From NCBI GenBank assembly GCA_028701645.1, contig JAQVQI010000027.1, positions 1 to 8,100 of the forward strand: 8,100 nucleotides of DNA, written 5' to 3'. The position numbers and the translations under genes are program-made. Shown here piece by piece: positions 1 through 5,152 of the stretch. The stretch's first letter is position 1. Each line of letters starts with the position of its first letter. This stretch comes from Candidatus Shapirobacteria bacterium (GTDB taxonomy: Bacteria > Patescibacteriota > Microgenomatia > UBA12405). Below the pieces are notes generated by a model. The model made no database searches and was not told the origin of the DNA. It saw nothing but the letters and a program-made list of their open reading frames with translations.

Positions 1-431
1 AAAAATGGTTTATTTTGCCTAAAAGCCTCTATTTTTGAATAGCCATACTCAGGGTTTTCTATTTGGTAACTTTGGATAACCCTATGAGTTTCCGTTCCAC
101 ATTTCTCTACAATCTTTTTCATCAACAAATTACTTTTATTCTCTTCTTTTTCTTCTGTATTCGAAAAAGACATTGGTGCCAACAATTTTTTTACCCCTTT
201 TTTGTCAATCCTAAAAGCAATAATTCCCGCAAACAAAGGATCAATTATTGATACGTGATTAAAATAGATAACCACACTCAAATCTTGCCTCTGACTATGG
301 ATTAAATCTTTTATCCCGCTTATTCTATCTTTTGATTCTTTGTCCAAACTAGTTCGCCATAATGTTTGAGGTAATACGCCAGAGATAAACCATTTATAAA
401 AATTTTGTTTATATCTTTCTGTTTCCTTCAT
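1..431 (-). CDS. PlsC-like lysophospholipid/glycerol-phosphate acyltransferase, 5' part (truncated by window edge)
   Basis: The minus-strand frame is open from an ATG at 431 to the left edge, giving 143 complete codons. An in-frame TAA at 447-449 lies just upstream, so the true start must be at or near 431. Residues 55-64 read IYFNHVSIID: an NHxSxxD box that fits the HX4D catalytic motif (H59, D64) of the PlsC/LPLAT acyltransferase superfamily, whose members move acyl chains onto glycerophosphate-type acceptors at the inner membrane face. The stretch after it (PLFAGIIAFR, then a lysine-rich segment and LLAPMSF) matches the usual hydrophobic layout. The second family motif (FPEG-like) would fall outside the window, so family membership rests on one motif plus context. 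The substrate cannot be told. No good Shine-Dalgarno sequence precedes the start. It is divergent from the small peptide gene at 520. Confidence 0.72.
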   Translation of the reverse strand, partial: MKETERYKQNFYKWFISGVLPQTLWRTSLDKESKDRISGIKDLIHSQRQDLSVVIYFNHVSIIDPLFAGIIAFRIDKKGVKKLLAPMSFSNTEEKEENKSNLLMKKIVEKCGTETHRVIQSYQIENPEYGYSKIEAFRQNKPF

Positions 432-507
432 AATTAATATATTTTTTTAAATTAATCTTTTTTGATTTCAGCAAATGATTTTATAACATTTTTCCCCAAA
501 AATCAGT

Positions 508-513
508 TATTAT
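508..513 (+). promoter_or_regulatory. Possible -10 element for the 31-aa peptide gene
   Basis: TATTAT (one mismatch to TATAAT) ends six bases before the ATG at 520, so transcription would begin at or next to the start codon. No convincing -35 hexamer lies 16-18 bases upstream. The surrounding DNA is very AT-rich, so chance matches are likely. The support is that the same spacing recurs at 651-656 and at 7343-7348. Confidence 0.3.
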
Positions 514-519
514 TAAGTT

Positions 520-615
520 ATGGATATATTTATAAAAATATTCAAATATCTAAGTATCATGGTTTTCTTTGGTTGTTTGTATTGGGCCTTTAAATACTTC
601 TCTTCGGCCAACTAA
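520..615 (+). CDS. 31-aa single-span membrane peptide
   Basis: This short frame reads MDIFIKIFKYLSIMVFFGCL and continues to a TAA at 613-615, ending in SSAN. It has a short basic N-terminus (two lysines) and an uninterrupted hydrophobic, aromatic-rich stretch of about 18 residues, as expected for a small single-pass inner-membrane peptide with its N-terminus inside. It resembles no family I can name. A TATTAT hexamer ends six bases before its ATG. It lies 47 bases upstream of the 86-aa gene, in the same direction, though that gene seems to have its own promoter. The evidence for translation is only the clean hydrophobic pattern and the promoter position; it could be a chance frame in AT-rich DNA. 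Confidence 0.38.
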   Translation: MDIFIKIFKYLSIMVFFGCLYWAFKYFSSAN

Positions 616-627
616 AAATCTGTCTTC

Positions 628-656
628 TTGTGCTTCGTGTTTTCTTCGGGTATAAT
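628..656 (+). promoter_or_regulatory. Promoter of the DNA-damage-tolerance operon
   Basis: A perfect TATAAT (651-656) is preceded at exactly 17 bases by TTGTGC (628-633, matching the first three bases of the -35 consensus). The expected start point, about seven bases after the -10, is position 663, the A of the ATG of the 86-aa gene. The transcript would therefore be leaderless. No Shine-Dalgarno sequence lies before that ATG, which agrees. I see no LexA-type box (neither the CTGT-N8-ACAG nor the GAAC-N4-GTTC class) around it. Confidence 0.5.
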
Positions 657-662
657 TTTTTC

Positions 663-923
663 ATGCACCTCAAAGTTGATGTTCCAGTTTCCGTCATTTC
701 AATTTACGATCCAAATGGCGCCAAAGTTTCTCCTCTTAAAATTCGCTGGGACGGTCGAGTTTATTCTGTTACCAAAATTGGCCTCCATCATAATTTTCGG
801 GTTGGTCGGACCCTTCACCACATCTTTTCCGTTGTTGCTGGTGAAACTTTTTTCCGCCTCAACTTAAATACCGAAAATTTATCTTGGCGGCTTGAGGAGG
901 TATCCGATGGTTTGCCCGACTAA
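663..923 (+). CDS. 86-aa WDGR-motif protein of unknown function, partner of Y-family polymerase
   Basis: The product is a small soluble protein with no signal peptide or membrane span. Its sequence alternates hydrophobic and polar residues as in a beta-rich fold: a first strand (VPVSVISIYDPNG), a central WDGRVYSV (residues 29-36), two LHH tripeptides (41-43, 51-53), then FFRLNLNT and LSWRLEEV near the end. The layout, a W-x-GR-x-Y-x-V core followed by an F/Y-R strand and a terminal W-x-L, recalls DUF6504-type proteins found near Y-family polymerases; this is a resemblance noticed by eye, not a search result. A GTG at 630 in the same frame is possible but would add a segment encoded by promoter sequence, so ATG 663 is preferred. 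The last 17 bases overlap the polymerase gene, whose Shine-Dalgarno sits inside this frame. A role as polymerase accessory protein is inferred from context only. Confidence 0.83.
   Translation: MHLKVDVPVSVISIYDPNGAKVSPLKIRWDGRVYSVTKIGLHHNFRVGRTLHHIFSVVAGETFFRLNLNTENLSWRLEEVSDGLPD
895..900 (+). promoter_or_regulatory. Shine-Dalgarno sequence AGGAGG that fixes the polymerase start
   Basis: AGGAGG ends six bases before the ATG at 907 and is the only full-consensus ribosome site I see in the window. It makes 907 the start rather than the upstream in-frame TTG at 892, which lies before and runs into the site. The site lies inside the coding frame of the 86-aa gene (it encodes part of LEEV), so ribosomes finishing that gene can re-initiate on the polymerase. 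Confidence 0.8.
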
Positions 924-2187
924 ATTTTCTCATTCTCAAGTAGACCTGCCTTTCAATCTTAAACCCTCAACTTTGATGCATATTGACCTAAACTCTTGTT
1001 TCGCCACCATCGAGCAACAAGCCAACCCTTTGCTTCGAGGCCGACCGATTGCCGTCGTCGCCTACGATTCTCCCAAAGGGTGTATTTTAGCTCCTTCTAT
1101 TGAAGCCAAAAAAATGGGTATCAAAACCGGGATGCAAGTCAAAGAAGGCAAACTTCTTTGCCCCTCTCTCCAAATTCTCGAACCAGATCCCTGGAAGTAT
1201 CGCAATATCCATGTCCAACTTCGTGACCTAATTTCTCAATATACCAGCAATTTTTCCCCAAAATCGATTGATGAATTTATTTTAAATTTCGAAGGTTTTC
1301 CTTCTTTTAAGTTAGGGATGCACCAAGTTGGTCAAGAAATAAAACAAAAAATTAAGTCTCAAATTGGCGATTGGCTAACCGTTTCCATTGGTATTGGGCC
1401 CAATCGTTTTTTGGCCAAATTAGCCGCTAATCTCAAAAAACCAGATGGTCTAGAAGAAATAAATCATCAAAATTACCACCAAATATATTCAAACTTATCC
1501 CTTGTCGATTTAAACGGGATTAAGAGTGCCAGTGCTATTAGACTCAACAATGTTGGCATTTACAGTCTCAATGATTTTTACCACGCTTCTGTCGATCAGC
1601 TCAAATCAGCCTTTCAATCAATTCTTGGTTATTATTGGTATCTCCGACTTCGAGGTTGGGAAATTGATGATGTCGAGTTTGGCCGCAAAAGTTTTGGCAA
1701 CATGTATTCTCTCCCAATTAATGTTTCCCAGCCTCAAGATATTTCCCCAATTCTCCATAAATTAGTTGAAAAATCTAGTTTTCGGATGAGATCGGCTGGT
1801 TATTCCGCCAGGGGAGTCCATCTCGCTATTTTGTACAAAAACCACACCTTCTGGCATCATAGTTGTCTTGCCAAAAACCAACTTTATAGCTCCAATGATG
1901 TTTATAAATTTGCTTACCGAATTATGACCTCTTCACCTTATTGTTTCCCTGTCGCCAATCTTTCCGTCTCTCTTTTTAATTTAACTAAATCCAATTTTTC
2001 TCAACTAGATTTGTTTAACCAATTAATCAAAAAAAATAATCTCACTCAAGCCTTAGATAAAATCAACGAAAAATGGGGTAACTTTGTTATTACTCCGGCC
2101 ATGATGATTGGAACTCAAGACAATGTCGTCGACCGGGTTGCTTTTGGTAATATAAAGGAACTAGAACAATTTATTATTAATTCTTAA
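907..2187 (+). CDS. dinB: Y-family translesion DNA polymerase (DNA polymerase IV/ImuB-UmuC group)
   Basis: The 426-aa product inserts nucleotides opposite damaged template bases. The palm carries HIDLNSCF (D27 is the first metal ligand, F32 aligns with the steric-gate residue that excludes ribonucleotides) and SIDEF (D122, E123, the other catalytic acids). All three acidic residues are present, so it should be active, unlike inactive ImuB proteins. GIGPNRFLAKLAANLKKPDG (162-181) is the conserved palm/fingers segment. LNGIKSASAIRLNNVGI (202-218) is the thumb helix-hairpin-helix. The little-finger domain follows. QLDLF (366-370) fits the beta-clamp binding consensus. A further 56 residues follow it, with ALDKINEKWG as in UmuC-type tails, which makes the protein longer than a typical 350-aa Pol IV. 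The gene overlaps the 86-aa gene by 17 nt and is followed 22 nt later by SRAP. Family is certain; the DinB rather than UmuC label is provisional. Confidence 0.93.
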   Translation: MVCPTKFSHSQVDLPFNLKPSTLMHIDLNSCFATIEQQANPLLRGRPIAVVAYDSPKGCILAPSIEAKKMGIKTGMQVKEGKLLCPSLQILEPDPWKYRNIHVQLRDLISQYTSNFSPKSIDEFILNFEGFPSFKLGMHQVGQEIKQKIKSQIGDWLTVSIGIGPNRFLAKLAANLKKPDGLEEINHQNYHQIYSNLSLVDLNGIKSASAIRLNNVGIYSLNDFYHASVDQLKSAFQSILGYYWYLRLRGWEIDDVEFGRKSFGNMYSLPINVSQPQDISPILHKLVEKSSFRMRSAGYSARGVHLAILYKNHTFWHHSCLAKNQLYSSNDVYKFAYRIMTSSPYCFPVANLSVSLFNLTKSNFSQLDLFNQLIKKNNLTQALDKINEKWGNFVITPAMMIGTQDNVVDRVAFGNIKELEQFIINS

Positions 2188-2209
2188 CTTTCTACTTTCT
2201 ACTAAATTT

Positions 2210-2821
2210 ATGTGTGGCCGATACAATTTAAATTTAACTCAAGATTTTTACCACCACTTTGGAGTGGTCAACCAACTTCCGTCTTTCCCCAAAAATATTC
2301 AAGTTTCCCCAGGTCAAATTGAACCAGTGATTATCAAACAAGAAGGCCTAACATTAGTCTGGACAATGAAATGGGGGTTAATTCCTTTTTGGGCCAAAGA
2401 CAGGGGAGTTGGTAACAAAATGTTTAATGTCAGATCTGAATCTTTAGCCACCAAAATTGGTTTTAGAAAAGCTTTCCAAACTAAGCGATGTTTAGTCCCG
2501 AGCAACGGTTTTTATGAATGGAAGACTGAAAATGGCCAAAAAACTCCCTATTTTATCGAAGTCCAAGACAGGCCTCTTTTCGCTTTTGCTGGAATTTATG
2601 ATTTGTGGGAGGAGCCAGTCAGCGGTCGTGAAGTCTATTCTTTTGCCATAATTACCACCCAGCCAAATTCTGACATTAAATCTCTTCACGACCGCATGCC
2701 CTTAATTCTTCGCCCTGAACAAGAAAAAGTCTGGCTCGACAATTCAGTTTTTACCTCTAAGTTAGAACCACTTCTTCGCCCATCATCAGAAATTTTAAAT
2801 ATCAAAAAATTTGACATTTAA
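2210..2821 (+). CDS. yedK: SRAP-domain abasic-site shielding protein (YedK/HMCES family)
   Basis: The 203-aa protein fills a single SRAP domain. Proteins of this family remove their own Met1, then Cys2 forms a thiazolidine DNA-protein crosslink with abasic sites in single-stranded DNA, protecting them from cleavage. The required residues are visible: C2 in MCGRY, N73 in FNVRSES, E103 in NGFYEW and H160 in LHDRMP, at spacings close to E. coli YedK (C2, N75, E105, H160). The WGLIPFWAKD segment (55-64) is also typical. No Shine-Dalgarno precedes the ATG; the gap from the polymerase stop contains two tandem copies of CTTTCTA (2188-2201). With the polymerase upstream, both products act at blocked replication forks, so co-expression makes sense. 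The start is certain because Cys must be residue 2. Confidence 0.95.
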   Translation: MCGRYNLNLTQDFYHHFGVVNQLPSFPKNIQVSPGQIEPVIIKQEGLTLVWTMKWGLIPFWAKDRGVGNKMFNVRSESLATKIGFRKAFQTKRCLVPSNGFYEWKTENGQKTPYFIEVQDRPLFAFAGIYDLWEEPVSGREVYSFAIITTQPNSDIKSLHDRMPLILRPEQEKVWLDNSVFTSKLEPLLRPSSEILNIKKFDI

Positions 2822-2839
2822 ACCGACAAACCACATACT
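2811..2839 (+). promoter_or_regulatory. Possible promoter for the small envelope operon
   Basis: A perfect TTGACA (2811-2816) lies in the last codons of the SRAP gene and is followed after exactly 17 bases by CATACT (2834-2839, four of six matches to the -10 consensus). Transcription would start near 2846, about 20 bases before the ATG at 2867. A second -10-like hexamer, TATAGT (2843-2848), lacks a well-spaced -35. The downstream genes might equally be read through from the repair operon. Confidence 0.38.
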
Positions 2840-2866
2840 TAATATAGTTATTAGTTAAAAATAATT

Positions 2867-2995
2867 ATGAACCTGACTCCAATCACTTCTCTAATTTTTG
2901 GAATTTTGATATTAGTCTTTCCAAAATTAATCAATTATCTCTTGGCCGCTTATCTAATTATTAATGGTTTACTTGGATTAGGTGTAAATTTATGA
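2867..2995 (+). CDS. 42-aa DUF3096-like membrane protein
   Basis: The translated frame begins MNLTPITSLIFGILILVFPK and continues LINYLLAAYLIINGLLGLGVNL to a TGA at 2993-2995. It forms two hydrophobic segments (about residues 5-18 and 22-40) separated by a PKLINY turn, so it should be a small hairpin or double-span inner-membrane protein. The pattern, a polar TP start, a GILIL stretch, a proline-basic turn, then N-Y-hydrophobic-AAYLI-x-G-L-LGLG, matches what I recall of DUF3096, a family of about 40-60 residues with no known function. The stop overlaps the next start in an ATGA, a sign of translational coupling. No Shine-Dalgarno is present before 2867. Confidence 0.7.
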   Translation: MNLTPITSLIFGILILVFPKLINYLLAAYLIINGLLGLGVNL

Positions 2996-3084
2996 ACAAA
3001 TTAAGAGGCAATAAAGTCTTACGTTTGGTCATTATTGGTCTTTTGATTCTTTTGGTCGCTTATTTTTTATACTCCATTTGGTAA
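2992..3084 (+). CDS. 30-aa single-span membrane peptide
   Basis: The frame encodes a basic head (MNKLRGNKVLR: K3, R5, K8, R11) followed by a hydrophobic segment of about 17 residues, LVIIGLLILLVAYFLYSIW, and stops at a TAA. This is the charge layout of an N-in single-pass peptide. Its ATG shares four bases with the stop of the preceding gene (ATGA). An SD-like AGGTG at 2980-2984 lies seven bases upstream, which supports real translation. The next gene begins six bases after its stop. No family is recognised; holin-like or regulatory membrane roles are possible but unsupported. Confidence 0.58.
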   Translation: MNKLRGNKVLRLVIIGLLILLVAYFLYSIW

Positions 3085-3090
3085 ATAACT

Positions 3091-3495
3091 ATGGCAATCC
3101 CAAAATTCAAACCCCTAGCCGATGCTTCTGACAAAACAAAAAAGTTTTTAAAACCACTTTTAATTGGAGTCGGCGCATTATTACTTGGTGCTTTTGGTCT
3201 AGAAGCTTCAAACACTGATTTTGATCTAGGAAAATTATTTAGTGGTTCTACTTTAGAAGAATCCAAAGTCGCCCGTGATAATTCTGGCAACCTTCTTTAC
3301 GATAAAGAAGGTAATGTTGTTACCGATGCCACCAAGGGAAAAAAGGCCAGTGATTACAACTGTGATGATTTTACTAGTCAACCCGAAGCTCAAAAATTCT
3401 TCCAAAAAATGGGTGGGGTAGACAAGGATATTTATCGTCTAGATGGTAACAAAGATGGTCAGGCCTGTGAAAGTCTTCCTCAAGTAGTTAAATAA
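3091..3495 (+). CDS. Membrane-anchored Excalibur calcium-binding domain protein
   Basis: The 134-aa protein has a short basic cytoplasmic N-terminus, one hydrophobic anchor (about residues 20-37, [18 protein letters not shown]), a linker, and a C-terminal Excalibur domain (about 88-129). The domain shows [17 protein letters not shown] and the loop D118-G-N-K-D122-G-x-x-C126-E127, i.e. the family's DxDxDGxxCE with Asn in place of the second Asp, a change EF-hand-like loops commonly tolerate. C91 and C126 can form the expected disulfide, so the domain should lie outside the cell. Residues 63-79 hold two copies of an 8-residue unit of the form D-x-x-G-N-L/V-L/V-x. The anchor lacks an obvious signal-peptidase site, so it probably stays membrane-bound. 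Excalibur domains often accompany nuclease or cell-wall domains; none is present here. The gene lies 6 nt from the convergent GH13 gene. Confidence 0.88.
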   Translation: MAIPKFKPLADASDKTKKFLKPLLIGVGALLLGAFGLEASNTDFDLGKLFSGSTLEESKVARDNSGNLLYDKEGNVVTDATKGKKASDYNCDDFTSQPEAQKFFQKMGGVDKDIYRLDGNKDGQACESLPQVVK

Positions 3496-3501
3496 GCCAA
3501 A

Positions 3502-5148
3502 CTAACTCACTCTGGAGACAATTTCTGTCAAAGCGTAATCGCTTTTAGAGCAATATACCTCACATATTTGGTTTAAACAGGCAATTTTCACTTCACCAGG
3601 ATTCAATTTTAAAGTTAATTTTTGATCAGTTGCTTCGTCGTCATTAGATTTACTCCCATTTGTTAGATTATAAACACTCAAGTAGTTTTCTCCTTTATTT
3701 ATTTGAGCAAAAGTCGTTAATTGGGTCATATTGATTGCTACTATCGCCCTAGATTTTGTCTTTGAATCGCTAATTTCAAAAATAATTGAATTATTATCGC
3801 CGTTAGTTGAGTCAATTATTTTTATTTTTCCCTCTTGAAACAAAGTGGATCTTCTTATTTTTAGTAAATCATCATAAAATTTAGCCATATTTTGATCAAC
3901 ATTTTCATCTTTAAATCTAGCTACTTGCATTGGTGGTCTAAAGCTGAAACCTTCTTCTTGGCCTTGATTTAATAAAAACATAGAATTGCCTATTAAGGCT
4001 GTTATTGTCGTTGCTGCTTTTGATAATTTTCCCATTGTTCTAACTGCTCGATCTTCGTCATGGTTTTCTGTATAAACAGCCCAAAAATTACCCAATCCAT
4101 TAGGATTATTAATCAAATAATTGATATATCCCTTTAAATCATCAATTGACCCGGTTTTGATGCTTGTTTTTAATTTTTTATATAAATCGTGATTATAAAT
4201 ATAGTCAAAATATTTCCCCAACTCAACCTCTTCCCAATAAGCTTCGGCGATAAATTCAATATTCCTTTTATTGTCTAAAATAGCTTTTTTTTTAATTTCA
4301 GGAATTGTTTTTTGCCAAAATGGATTTTCTTCTACTCTTTTTTTTTCTTCTTCATTTAAACACCAGCCCCAACTTCTCAAAAATGTCTCTGGATTTATTA
4401 GCATCGCCATATCACATCGAAAACCATCAGCGTGTTGAGACAATTGTTCTATTTCTTGTCTCATTGTTTTTTGAAGTTCTAGATTGCTATAATTAAGCTG
4501 TAACGTATCGATCCAGGGGCCAAAATTTGGGTCCTTTCCGTAAGCAAAATATTTAATTTCTCCTTGTTTGTTTTTTATTTGTAAAAAATTATTTGTTGAA
4601 AAATATAACTGTTCATTTCCTTGAATGTAATATTCCGGATGACTTTCCACCCAGGGGTGATCAATCGCTGTGTGGTTTGGGACAAAATCTATAAAAATTT
4701 TTTTATTTTTTTGATTTAGCATTTCAACCATTTGATCCCATTCTTGCCAGTCTTTGGCTATTAACGGGTTTAGACAATAACCTGCCACGGCAAATGGGGA
4801 GGCGACAACATCCTTATCTTTATCAATATCAGGTAAATATCCGCGATATTGCTCCACATATTGCTTAGCACACTCTTGGCCTATTTGGCTCGGTTTATAA
4901 ATCCCCATAAACCAAAAATTATCATGTCTTTCAAACAGCTTTTTCCATTCCTCTTGTGGAACACCGCCAATTGTAATTCTGGTTTGATATTTTTTACTCA
5001 AATCGTCCAACCATAATCGAGTATTTATTAAATAAATACTTCGTAGTTGTTTTTCTGATTCAACTGAGTTGAGAAGCTCTAGCTGTATTTCGATGTTTTT
5101 TTGTAATGTTTCTGTTTGAGGGGCTCGAGTTGCTGTTTCTGATGTCAT
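3502..5148 (-). CDS. GH13 alpha-amylase-family glycosidase, cytoplasmic
   Basis: The 548-aa product has the four classical GH13 motifs in a TIM barrel: FIDFVPNH (152-159, region I), GFRCDMAM (242-249, region II, nucleophile D246, R244 before it), IEFIAEAYW (297-305, region III, acid/base E302) and YTENHDED (359-366, region IV, transition-state D364). All catalytic residues are intact. After region I comes DHPWVESHPEYY, seen in a set of poorly characterised GH13 members and reminiscent of GlgE. The C-terminal part (about 440-525) looks like the usual all-beta domain and ends with a cysteine cluster (C524, C529, C533). With no signal peptide, the enzyme should act inside the cell on alpha-glucans or small alpha-glucosides; hydrolase versus transglycosylase cannot be decided. 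It starts 4 nt after the beta-CASP gene's stop, without a Shine-Dalgarno, so it is the second gene of that operon. Confidence 0.92.
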   Translation of the reverse strand: MTSETATRAPQTETLQKNIEIQLELLNSVESEKQLRSIYLINTRLWLDDLSKKYQTRITIGGVPQEEWKKLFERHDNFWFMGIYKPSQIGQECAKQYVEQYRGYLPDIDKDKDVVASPFAVAGYCLNPLIAKDWQEWDQMVEMLNQKNKKIFIDFVPNHTAIDHPWVESHPEYYIQGNEQLYFSTNNFLQIKNKQGEIKYFAYGKDPNFGPWIDTLQLNYSNLELQKTMRQEIEQLSQHADGFRCDMAMLINPETFLRSWGWCLNEEEKKRVEENPFWQKTIPEIKKKAILDNKRNIEFIAEAYWEEVELGKYFDYIYNHDLYKKLKTSIKTGSIDDLKGYINYLINNPNGLGNFWAVYTENHDEDRAVRTMGKLSKAATTITALIGNSMFLLNQGQEEGFSFRPPMQVARFKDENVDQNMAKFYDDLLKIRRSTLFQEGKIKIIDSTNGDNNSIIFEISDSKTKSRAIVAINMTQLTTFAQINKGENYLSVYNLTNGSKSNDDEATDQKLTLKLNPGEVKIACLNQICEVYCSKSDYALTEIVSRVS

Positions 5149-5152
5149 TTTT

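Noticed and set aside
628..867. Open frame of 79 codons in another frame over the 86-aa gene
   Set aside because: It overlaps the better supported frame at 663-923, which has the promoter spacing, the coupling to the polymerase and a protein-like WDGR pattern. The alternative is a hydrophobic reading of the same T-rich DNA.
892..906. TTG at 892 as an earlier polymerase start
   Set aside because: It lies before and runs through the AGGAGG that sits at ideal spacing from ATG 907.
2188..2201. Tandem CTTTCTA repeat between the polymerase and SRAP genes as a regulatory element
   Set aside because: Only two 7-base copies in a pyrimidine-rich gap, with no second site in the window; not enough to assign a function.
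3060..3290. Minus-strand frame of 76 codons over the Excalibur gene
   Set aside because: It is antisense to a gene with clear domain motifs and has no recognisable product or start signals.
4285..4293. Nine-T run (A9 in the GH13 coding strand) as a slippage or frameshift site
   Set aside because: The frame is continuous through it, coding for lysines between conserved regions II and III, and no alternative product in the shifted frame is supported.
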